This document shows positions 8,287-15,723 of a stretch of 64,000 bases of DNA, piece by piece; position 1 is the stretch's first letter; each line of letters begins with the position of its first letter. Position numbers and translations under genes: made by a program. A model generated the notes under the pieces. The model did not search any database. It was not told the DNA's origin and saw only the letters and a list, made by a program, of their open reading frames with translations. This stretch comes from Desulfobulbus elongatus DSM 2908 (GTDB lineage Bacteria > Desulfobacterota > Desulfobulbia > Desulfobulbales > Desulfobulbaceae), in assembly GCF_000621145.1 (NCBI RefSeq), contig NZ_JHZB01000014.1:43690-107689 (forward strand). The letters are read 5' to 3'.

Positions 8287-11007
8287 ATGGCTCCAGTGAA
8301 CAACCATCCCATTGGCAAGGTCTTTATCGTTTATGGCACAGTCAAGGCCGTTTCCCCCGCCGGCGTTGAACGTATCCTGACCCCGAACAGCCCCATATAT
8401 GCCCACGAGCGGATCGTTACCGGTCCCGACGGTAGCATTTCCGTTGCCTTGACCGATCAGCAGGGGCATCTCGATTTGGGGCGAATGTCCGATGTGCTGT
8501 TGGACGGTGATGTCTATGGTGCCGGTGGGCACGAAGGGACCACGGATGCCGTCGCCCAGGTTGAGGATATCCAGGCTGCGTTGCAGGATGAAAATTTCGA
8601 TCCCACCACCGATTTGCCCGCGACCGCGGCTGGCGCCGGTGTCTCCGGGGCGGGAGCTGGTGCGAGAGGCGGCGGCCGGCAGGTTGTGATCTTCTCCGCC
8701 GATCAGATGGAAGTGCTGCCCGATTCCGGTGCGGAAACCAGAGGCGTCTCGCTCAACTTTCTCGATCCTCCCCCTGGGGGAAATCCTGAAGAAGAGATTG
8801 CATCCGCACTTAATGACAACCCCACATTTCTTTTGAGCCCTGCGGTTGCCACCGTACAAGAAGATGCCTTGGGAACATCCTATGGCGATCCCGATAGCGA
8901 TGCCACCATCGGTAATCCGGCCGATGTAGTCAATCCGACGGATATTCAGACCCTTGATCTCGCCAAACTGGTCACCGTTGATTTCGGCAACGATGGTCCT
9001 GGCTCCATCAGCTTCAGCGTCATTGATCCCGGTGGCGCCGTTGCGACAGGTTTGACCTCCGGCGGGCAGCAGATTTATTACATTCTGAATCAGAGCACCG
9101 GCGAGATTGAGGGCCGGGCCGGAGATTCAGCGGAAAGCGCTATTCGTGTGGTTTTCACGGTGAGCGTTGGCAGCAACGGTCAGGTTGTCTTCAATTTGGA
9201 TGACAGGTTGGATCATCTGGGTGACCATGGCACAAATCTGCCGATCACTGATCTGGGGCAATATATTCAGGTGGTGGCTACTGACAGTGGCGGTGACACG
9301 ACCGCGTCAACCTTCGCGGGCTTGGTGACGATCAATGTGATTGACGACGTGCCGGTTTTGATAACGACTTCTGACAGAATAACCGTTGACGAGGACGGAT
9401 TGGCGGGAGCGAATGCGGATGCCGGCCGTGCTGGAGAAGTAAGCGGAACCGGCTTGGCAACGGCCACGGGGAACTTGGCGGACAACTTTAATTTTGGCGC
9501 TGATGGAGCAGCGGCACAGGCCATTTACAGCGTGAACGGAATAATGGCGAATGCATTGGGTCACATAGTGCTTGCAACATCAATTTACACACTGGATGTA
9601 ACGGCGGCAACGGGGGCATATACCTTTACGCTGCACGAGAATTTGCTTCATGATTCCATCCAGGGAGAGAACCTTCAGGCATTGCTGGCAAATGGCGTGG
9701 AGCTGACAGTCGTGGCGCAGGATGCGGATGGGGATCAGGTGGCCGGAGCCATTACACTGAACGTGGACGTACTGGACGACGTGCCGGTTGCAAATGGCGC
9801 GCAACATGCCATCCTGGTCAATGAGGCCGGCAATTCCGTCGACGGAGATCTCGGTTTTGCATTTGGAGCCGATGGCCCGGCTCAACATACATTTGCTTTG
9901 CAGCTGCTTGACAAGGATGGCAACAGTCTTTCGGGATACGTAGTCGGGAACGATGGCATCCATCTGACATCGGGAGGAGAAAATCTTGTTTATGTTGATG
10001 ATGGTGCTGGTGGTGTGAAGGCTGTTGTTGAAGGGACGGATCATGTTGTTTTCACGGTGAGTGTTGATCCTCATACCGGCACATATTCCGTGGCGTTAAG
10101 TAATGAGTACGCTCTTGACTCAACCCTTTCGAAGGATCTGTTTACTTCGGAAGGGAGCGATATCCCGCACCAAAGTGCAAGTTTCAATATCTCGGACGAT
10201 CTTACGATCGTTGCCACAGCGCAATGGGTTGGGGGCGGAGGAGGCGTGCAAAGCATGGTCCAATGGGATGAGCACGGCATTGGGGTAAACAGCAATCCTT
10301 CATATGAATCTAATCAGATCAACTATGGTGAAGAGTTGACGCTGCAATTTCAGGATTCCCAGGGACATGCTCAATCGGTTAATGATTTCAGCTTTACTTT
10401 GTCCAACTTGGATGGAGTTGATGGTAGATCAGGTTTCATCCCTGATGTGGCTTCCTACACCTTATACTACCAGGGGGCAGAGGTCTACACTGGTACGGTG
10501 GAGGGTAAGGAAGGTGGCAATGGAATTGTGACCGTAAACCTTCATGATGTAACCGATGTGACCTTTGACACGATTGTTTTTGGCGTTGACGGGGATAAAG
10601 GAAGTTATCAGATACAGTCAGTCACGGTAGGTAATGTTGACCATGCCGTCACATACGATGTGGTGGCCACCGATGGCGATGGAGATACCGCTTCAACGAC
10701 TTTCGATGTCACCTTTGATGCCGATGGCAATATTCATGGTTCTGATGCGAACGAGGTCATTGCCGGTGGGGCGGGAGCTGACAACATTGATGGCGGTGGA
10801 GGTGATGATGTGATCTACGGGCAGGGCGGGGATGACGTAATCCGCGGCGGTGACGGCGACGACAAGATCGACGGCGGCGCGGGACACGATCATATCACCG
10901 GCGGTGCGGGTGCCGACACCTTCATCGACTTGGAAGCGGGGGCCGGGGAAGTACACGACCAGACACCGCTGGACCACCTTGTCGGTTCCATAGGGCAGCA
11001 TCCTTGA
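8287..11007 (+). CDS. LapA-like RTX adhesin with retention module
   Basis: The 906-residue protein has the plan of type I-secreted, LapG-controlled adhesins, but is compact. Residues 1-90 form a retention module (IGKVFIVYGTVKAV, YAHERIVTGPDGS, HLDLGRMSDVLLD). A TAAG cleavage motif follows at 113-116, then a Gly/Ala linker. Residues about 180-820 carry repeated beta-rich T1SS-143-like modules ending in DDVPV and ATDGDGDTAS. Six calcium-binding RTX nonapeptides (GGxGxDxxx) fill 827-880. Only 26 residues follow, and the usual C-terminal secretion-target block is not recognisable. The ATG at 8287 is preferred because AAGGA lies seven bases upstream and the retention module starts there. A terminator follows. 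Secretion would use the LapB/LapC/TolC proteins encoded nearby. Confidence 0.9.
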   Translation: MAPVNNHPIGKVFIVYGTVKAVSPAGVERILTPNSPIYAHERIVTGPDGSISVALTDQQGHLDLGRMSDVLLDGDVYGAGGHEGTTDAVAQVEDIQAALQDENFDPTTDLPATAAGAGVSGAGAGARGGGRQVVIFSADQMEVLPDSGAETRGVSLNFLDPPPGGNPEEEIASALNDNPTFLLSPAVATVQEDALGTSYGDPDSDATIGNPADVVNPTDIQTLDLAKLVTVDFGNDGPGSISFSVIDPGGAVATGLTSGGQQIYYILNQSTGEIEGRAGDSAESAIRVVFTVSVGSNGQVVFNLDDRLDHLGDHGTNLPITDLGQYIQVVATDSGGDTTASTFAGLVTINVIDDVPVLITTSDRITVDEDGLAGANADAGRAGEVSGTGLATATGNLADNFNFGADGAAAQAIYSVNGIMANALGHIVLATSIYTLDVTAATGAYTFTLHENLLHDSIQGENLQALLANGVELTVVAQDADGDQVAGAITLNVDVLDDVPVANGAQHAILVNEAGNSVDGDLGFAFGADGPAQHTFALQLLDKDGNSLSGYVVGNDGIHLTSGGENLVYVDDGAGGVKAVVEGTDHVVFTVSVDPHTGTYSVALSNEYALDSTLSKDLFTSEGSDIPHQSASFNISDDLTIVATAQWVGGGGGVQSMVQWDEHGIGVNSNPSYESNQINYGEELTLQFQDSQGHAQSVNDFSFTLSNLDGVDGRSGFIPDVASYTLYYQGAEVYTGTVEGKEGGNGIVTVNLHDVTDVTFDTIVFGVDGDKGSYQIQSVTVGNVDHAVTYDVVATDGDGDTASTTFDVTFDADGNIHGSDANEVIAGGAGADNIDGGGGDDVIYGQGGDDVIRGGDGDDKIDGGAGHDHITGGAGADTFIDLEAGAGEVHDQTPLDHLVGSIGQHP
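8623..8634 (+). other. Predicted LapG cleavage site (TAAG) in the adhesin
   Basis: Codons 113-116 encode Thr-Ala-Ala-Gly directly after the retention module and before a flexible Gly/Ala linker. In P. fluorescens LapA the same tetrapeptide at nearly the same residue number (107-110) is cut between the two alanines. A LapG homologue is encoded at 17670-18368. Confidence 0.82.
10765..10926 (+). repeat. Six RTX nonapeptide repeats (coding)
   Basis: Six consecutive 27-bp units encode GGAGADNID, GGGGDDVIY, GQGGDDVIR, GGDGDDKID, GGAGHDHIT and GGAGADTFI. These fold as a parallel beta-roll that binds Ca2+ outside the cell and drives folding after type I secretion. Confidence 0.9.
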
Positions 11008-11042
11008 TCCAGCCTGCCGCCCCGACGGCATGAGTGACGCTC

Positions 11043-11089
11043 CGGCCTGAACCAGGGTTTATTGACTGGTTCAGGCCGTTTCTTTATTT
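11043..11089 (+). terminator. Rho-independent terminator of the adhesin gene
   Basis: A perfect 12-bp stem (CGGCCTGAACCA at 11043-11054 with its complement at 11067-11078) encloses a 12-base loop and is followed by TTTCTTTATTT. It sits 36 bp past the adhesin stop. Its T tract overlaps the last codons of the convergent LuxR-type regulator gene. Confidence 0.88.
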
Positions 11090-11716
11090 GTTGAACAACA
11101 GCGCCAGCCCCAACCGGCCCCGGATGGACGCCTTGGCGTACACGGCGCCGAGATGGGCCTTGACCGTCCGTTCGGTGATCCCCAACCGCTCGGCGATTTC
11201 CAGATTGGACAATCCCTCCGCCACCAGGCCGGCGATCTGATATTCCCGATCCGACAGATTGGCGAGCTGCCAATTCCGTTTGTTCTCCTCCGTGGCCTCT
11301 TTTTCCGGCAGCGTGGCCGGCGCGGACTCGGCGATCAACCGCTGCATCAGTTGCTGGTTGATCCAGACCGAACCCGAGGCGACCACCCGCGCCGCCTCCC
11401 GCAGCCGTTCCGGGTTGATGTAGCTGTTGGCATAGCCGACCACCCCCAGGCGGAGAAAGATCAGGCCCTCGGCCTCGTCCGGCCGGTCGGACAGGATGAC
11501 CAGCTTGCAGGCCGGCTGCCGTTCGCGGATGTAGGCGACGATCTCCTGGTCGACCAGAAGGCGGTGGACGAACAGCAGGTCGAAGGAAATATGCTGGCCG
11601 ACCAGGATACGCAGATCCTGCAGGGTGCTGGCCTGGTAGGTGCGAAAGAGCGAACCGAGGGCGGCGGACCAGCGCTCCCGCAGGCCGGTGTTGCCGCAGC
11701 AGAGGATCAGGTTCAT
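11084..11716 (-). CDS. LuxR/NarL-type regulator with degenerate receiver
   Basis: The 210-residue protein has an N-terminal receiver-like domain (about 1-120) and a C-terminal LuxR HTH (about 150-210; LSDREYQIAGLVAEGLSNLE, ERTVKAHLGAVYAK). The receiver looks non-phosphorylatable: the usual acidic pair is replaced (LILCCGNTGLRE) and the phospho-Asp position reads DLLFVHR. This recalls CsgD/VpsT-like regulators that respond to ligands or partners instead of phosphorylation, although the VpsT c-di-GMP motif W[FLM][TS]R appears here only as WINQ. Its start lies one base after the lapC stop, so it is translationally coupled to the type I secretion genes. A role in controlling adhesin or biofilm genes is inferred from position. 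Confidence 0.88.
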   Translation of the reverse strand: MNLILCCGNTGLRERWSAALGSLFRTYQASTLQDLRILVGQHISFDLLFVHRLLVDQEIVAYIRERQPACKLVILSDRPDEAEGLIFLRLGVVGYANSYINPERLREAARVVASGSVWINQQLMQRLIAESAPATLPEKEATEENKRNWQLANLSDREYQIAGLVAEGLSNLEIAERLGITERTVKAHLGAVYAKASIRGRLGLALLFNK

Positions 11717-11717
11717 C

Positions 11718-13091
11718 TCACCGCTCCCGCAGTGCCGTGTACTTGGCGCGCAGCACGGGCTTGAGCAGGTAGGAGAGGATGCTCTTCTTCCCGGTGAGGA
11801 TATCCACCGAGACGACCATGCCGGGAATGATCGGCAGCGGTTTGTCCTTGCCGCCCAGGTAGTTCTGTTTGGTGCGCAGCCGGACCAGGTAGAAATCGTT
11901 GCCCTGCTTATCGGTGATGGAATCGGCGCTGATGTGCTCCAGATTCGCCTCCAGGCCGCCGTAGATGGTGAAGTCGTAGGCGGTGAACTTGACCATGGCG
12001 TGTTGGTTGGGCCGGAGAAAGGCGATGTCGGCCGGTTTGATCCGGGCCTCCACCAGCAGGGTGTCCTCCAACGGAACGATTTCGATCAGGTCCATGCCCG
12101 GCTGGATGGTGCCGCCCACGGTGTTGACCTTGATCTGGTTGATGGTGCCACGGACCGGCGACCGGACGGCGGTGCGCTGCAGGCGGTCCATCAGGGCCTC
12201 GGCGGAGGCGCTGATGGACTCGAGCTTGGCGTAGGCCTCGTTCAGATCGGCCCGCGCCGCATTGAAAAACACGAGCTGCTCGTTCTCCATGGCCTTCCTG
12301 GCCTCGGCGATCTTCGACTCCACCTTGGGGATCGCGATCCGGGTGGCTTCGATGTCGCCGCTCATCGCACTGTATTGGCGTTGCAGCCGCAGCACCTCGA
12401 CTTCGGAGACCGCGCCCTGGGAAACCAGCGGTTTGGTCATGGCCAGCTCCCGTTGCAGCAGCCCGGCGGTGCGGCCCAGTTCGTCCAGCTTGGAGCGCAG
12501 TTCGGCCAGCTCCTGCTTGCGCTGGTTCCACTGTTCCTGCAGGATCTGCAGCTTGGCGGCCAGTTGTTCTTTCCGTGAATCGTACAGTTTTTGCTCGCGG
12601 CTGCCGATCTCCGGCTTTTCCTTGACCACCTCCTCGGGCACGGCAAACGGCCGGTCCTGGGTTTCGGCCTCCAGCCGGGCGATCTGGGCCTTGAGCGCCA
12701 GGTAGTTGACCCGGCTTTCCTGGTAGGGGGCCGAGAATCTGGTCTTGTCGATTTCGAGCAGCAACTGGTCCTTGTCGACGACGTCGCCGACATGGACCAG
12801 CAGTTTGGCGAGAATGCCGCCCTCCAGGTTCTGCACCACCTGGATCTGCTGGGACGGGATGACCTTGCCGTCGCCCCTGGTCACCTCGTCGATCTGGGAA
12901 AAGGCGGCCCAGACAAGGAAAAACAGGAAAAAAAGGCCGGTCAGCCAGACGATCAGCCGGCCGCCGCGGGGATTCTGCAGCAGCAGTGTCGACCGGATGT
13001 CGGTGGCCAGGTCCGGATCGGCTGCCGGCAGACGGCCAAAGAGGCCGGAAGAGGCCGGGGGCTGCTCGTTTTTCGGTTGCTGTTCGCTCAT
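11718..13091 (-). CDS. lapC: HlyD-family type I secretion adaptor (LapC-like)
   Basis: The 457-residue membrane-fusion protein would bridge the inner-membrane ABC exporter and the TolC channel. After a Pro/Gln-rich cytoplasmic tail, one membrane helix is visible (LIVWLTGLFFLFFLVWAAF). A first biotinyl-lipoyl-like strand set (GGILAKLLVHVGDVVDKDQLL), a long alpha-helical coiled-coil region (about 130-310) and the closing beta domain (RSPVRGTINQIKV, PGMDLIEIVP) follow. The order and length match LapC/HlyD proteins. It lies 12 bp after lapB and one base before the LuxR-type gene, so the three form an operon. Confidence 0.92.
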   Translation of the reverse strand: MSEQQPKNEQPPASSGLFGRLPAADPDLATDIRSTLLLQNPRGGRLIVWLTGLFFLFFLVWAAFSQIDEVTRGDGKVIPSQQIQVVQNLEGGILAKLLVHVGDVVDKDQLLLEIDKTRFSAPYQESRVNYLALKAQIARLEAETQDRPFAVPEEVVKEKPEIGSREQKLYDSRKEQLAAKLQILQEQWNQRKQELAELRSKLDELGRTAGLLQRELAMTKPLVSQGAVSEVEVLRLQRQYSAMSGDIEATRIAIPKVESKIAEARKAMENEQLVFFNAARADLNEAYAKLESISASAEALMDRLQRTAVRSPVRGTINQIKVNTVGGTIQPGMDLIEIVPLEDTLLVEARIKPADIAFLRPNQHAMVKFTAYDFTIYGGLEANLEHISADSITDKQGNDFYLVRLRTKQNYLGGKDKPLPIIPGMVVSVDILTGKKSILSYLLKPVLRAKYTALRER

Positions 13092-13103
13092 GTTGGTCTG
13101 TGC

Positions 13104-15275
13104 CTAGAGGTGAATCTGCCCGCTTCTCATGGCGGTCATGACCTGTTCGCGGGGGCCGTCGGCCACCACCGCGCCGTTGTCGATGAGGACGATCCGGTCG
13201 ACCAGGTCGAGCAGCGAGCCGCGATGGGTGATCAGGATCAGGGTCTTGCCCGGCAGCAACTGGCCGAGGTGCTGCTTGAGCCGCGTTTCGCTGCGGTTGT
13301 CCATGGAACTGCTCGGCTCGTCGAAGACCAGGATGGGCGGGTCGTGCAACAGGGCCCGGGCGATGGCGACGCTCTGCCGCTGGCCGCCCGAAAGGCCGCG
13401 GCCCTGCTCGCCGATCTCCAGGTCGAAGCCCTTGGCGTGCCTGCCGACGAATTCGCTGACCCCGGAAAGCCGGGCGGCCCGGAGAATGCGGTCATCCTCC
13501 ACCTCCGGCGAGCCGAGGATGATGTTGTCCCGGATGGTGCCGCGGAACAGGGTGATGTCCTGGGGCACATAGCCGATGAAGCGGCGCAGTTCGGCCGGGT
13601 CGATCTGGCGGATGTCGGTGTCATCGAGGGTCACCATGCCGGCGGTCGGCTCGTAGAGGCCGAGCAGCAGTTTGCCCAGGGTGGTCTTGCCCGAACCGAT
13701 GGGCCCGATGATCGCCACCCGCTCGCCGGGCTCGATGGCCAGGGAGATATGGGCCAGCGCCAGCCCCGTCTGTTCGGGATATTGGAAATCGACCTGCTCG
13801 AAGGCGATCCTGCCCCGGCAGGCGCCGCGCAGCAGAAAGGTCCGGTCCGGCGGCCGTTCCACCGGCAGCTCCATGACGGCGTTCAGTTCCGCCAGGGCGG
13901 CCTTGGCCTGGTGGTAACGGGTGGCGAGGTTGACGACCTGGGACATCGGCACGATGGCCTGGCGGGAGAGGATGAGCAGGGCGATGATGCCGCCCTGGGT
14001 CAGTTCGCCGGCCGCGATCCGGTACACGCCGGCGATCACGGTCGTCACCGTGGCCAGGTTCATGACGAAGTCGGCGAAGTGGGCCACCGAGGAGGAAAAG
14101 AGCCGGGAGCGGCTGCTCCAGGTGGCGATGTGGCTGACCGTTTCCTCCCAGGCGCGCTGGATCTGGCTTTCCGCGCCCAGCATCTTGACGGTTTCGATGC
14201 CGGCCAGCCCCTCGACCAGGATCGAATTCTTCTGGACGGATGCCTGCAGGGACTGTCCCACCGCATGCTTGAGCGGCGCTTGCACGGCAAGGGCGAACAG
14301 TCCCATCAGGAGCACGGCGCTCAGATGGATGAGCACGATCGGCCCGCCCAGGTACCAGATGGCGACCAGACCCAGGACCATGAAGGGCAGGTCGATGAGG
14401 GCGGTGATCGAAAACGAGGTGATGAAATCGCGGATCGACTCGAAGTGCTGCAATTTCCTGGAGAAGGCGCCCACCGATTTCGGCCGCACTTCGAGCCGCA
14501 GGCCCAGCACCTGTTCCAGCAGGGTGGCCGACACCTGCAAGTTCGTCTTCTTGCCGGCCTCGTCGATGAAATAACCGCGCAGCCCCCGCAGAATCAGGTT
14601 GAAGACATAGACCACCCCGATGCCGATGCCGAGCACCCACAGTGTCTCGAAGGCCAGGTTGGGGATGACCCGGTCATAGACGTTCATGGTGAAGAAGGGG
14701 CTCGCCAGGCCGAAGATGTTGATCAGCAGCGAGGCGAGGAGCACATCCCGGTAGATCCGCCAGGACGAGAAGAGGGCGCCCCAGAACCAGTGGCCGTCCC
14801 TGGCGAGGGGGCGCTGGTCGAGCTGCCGGTCCTTCCGGAATTTGGGCCGGACGAAAAAGGCGAAGCCGCTGTACTTGCGTTCGAGCGCCTCCAGGGAGAG
14901 TTCGGTGTCGCCGAGCCCCGTTTCCGGCAGGACAACGGTGGCCCGTTGCGCTTGGTGATCGATGTTTGCCAGCAGGCACGCCTGGCCGCCGTCGAGCAGG
15001 AGCACTGTCGGCAGCTCAAGGTCCGACATCTGGGCGAGGGGACGCTTGAGCAGCCGGGTGATCAGGCCGGCCCTGTCCGCCGCGCGGCCGAAGAGTTCCA
15101 CGGTGAGACGGTTGTCCACCAGGGGCAGGCCGGCGCGCAGGCCGGTCCGGGAGACCGGCAGGTTGTACAGCCTGCCGAGCTGGAGCAGACAGTCGGTGAG
15201 GGGGTCGTCGACGGAGTCCGGGCCGGGGTTCAGGCGCCAGGCCTCGTCGTGCTGGGGGCGTTCGGTTGCATTCAT
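13104..15275 (-). CDS. lapB: Type I secretion ABC transporter with inactive C39-like domain (LapB-like)
   Basis: The 723-residue exporter has an N-terminal C39-peptidase-like domain (about 1-140) that appears non-catalytic, as in LapB/HlyB-type transporters. Six membrane helices (about 160-450) and an ATPase domain follow, with Walker A (GPIGSGKTTL), signature (LSGGQRQ) and Walker B (ILVFDEP). It would energise export of the RTX adhesin through LapC and TolC. The ATG at 15275 (MNATERPQ) is chosen. A TTG 33 bases upstream is also in frame, and neither has a strong ribosome-binding site, so the exact start is uncertain. First gene of the lapB-lapC-luxR operon. Confidence 0.92.
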   Translation of the reverse strand: MNATERPQHDEAWRLNPGPDSVDDPLTDCLLQLGRLYNLPVSRTGLRAGLPLVDNRLTVELFGRAADRAGLITRLLKRPLAQMSDLELPTVLLLDGGQACLLANIDHQAQRATVVLPETGLGDTELSLEALERKYSGFAFFVRPKFRKDRQLDQRPLARDGHWFWGALFSSWRIYRDVLLASLLINIFGLASPFFTMNVYDRVIPNLAFETLWVLGIGIGVVYVFNLILRGLRGYFIDEAGKKTNLQVSATLLEQVLGLRLEVRPKSVGAFSRKLQHFESIRDFITSFSITALIDLPFMVLGLVAIWYLGGPIVLIHLSAVLLMGLFALAVQAPLKHAVGQSLQASVQKNSILVEGLAGIETVKMLGAESQIQRAWEETVSHIATWSSRSRLFSSSVAHFADFVMNLATVTTVIAGVYRIAAGELTQGGIIALLILSRQAIVPMSQVVNLATRYHQAKAALAELNAVMELPVERPPDRTFLLRGACRGRIAFEQVDFQYPEQTGLALAHISLAIEPGERVAIIGPIGSGKTTLGKLLLGLYEPTAGMVTLDDTDIRQIDPAELRRFIGYVPQDITLFRGTIRDNIILGSPEVEDDRILRAARLSGVSEFVGRHAKGFDLEIGEQGRGLSGGQRQSVAIARALLHDPPILVFDEPSSSMDNRSETRLKQHLGQLLPGKTLILITHRGSLLDLVDRIVLIDNGAVVADGPREQVMTAMRSGQIHL

Positions 15276-15376
15276 GCGGGGTGCACAGTCCGGTTGTGGA
15301 GCGATCAATGCCTGTGGTATGATGACTTGAGCATAACAAAATCAAGTGAAACAAGACGTTCAGCGGAGCAGCCACA

Positions 15377-15709
15377 ATGTTGTATATCGAACGGGACGCC
15401 CAGGGGGCCATTGCCGCCATCCGCAGGGGCGGAGAGAAAGAACCGGGGCGCGAGCCCGCCTCCCTGCTCGACGCGGAGGTCCTGGCCTTTCTCAAGGCCG
15501 GCGGCGAACTGGAAACGCTGACCCATCTGCTGATGTCCTCGGACGCCTCGATGGTGCGGGTGCTCGAGGACCTGATCGATCTGCTGATCGCCAAGAAGCT
15601 GATCCTGATCACCGAACTGCCGCCCGAGGCGCGGGAAAAGATTCTCAGCCGCAAACAGATCCGCGCCCAGATGGCCGGCGACCAACTGATGGTCGACGAC
15701 ATCCTCTGA
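15377..15709 (+). CDS. Small conserved-looking protein of unknown function inside the lap cluster
   Basis: The 110-residue soluble, acidic protein begins MLYIERDAQGAIAAI and has a helical core with MVRVLEDLIDLLIAKKLI and a DDIL end. Similar short proteins in other proteobacteria carry the label 'tryptophan synthase subunit beta-like', but there is no PLP site or any real TrpB feature here. It is divergent from lapB (about 100 bp apart) and convergent with lapD (14 bp apart), so it sits in the middle of the adhesin system. A role in that system is only suggested by location. No membrane segment or signal peptide is visible. Confidence 0.72.
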   Translation: MLYIERDAQGAIAAIRRGGEKEPGREPASLLDAEVLAFLKAGGELETLTHLLMSSDASMVRVLEDLIDLLIAKKLILITELPPEAREKILSRKQIRAQMAGDQLMVDDIL

Positions 15710-15723
15710 CCGTCTTTTCCCCC

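Noticed and set aside
12591..15521. 976-codon plus-strand frame opposite lapB
   Set aside because: Antisense of the well-supported lapB and lapC genes; the protein is Gln/His/Asp-rich with no recognisable domain.
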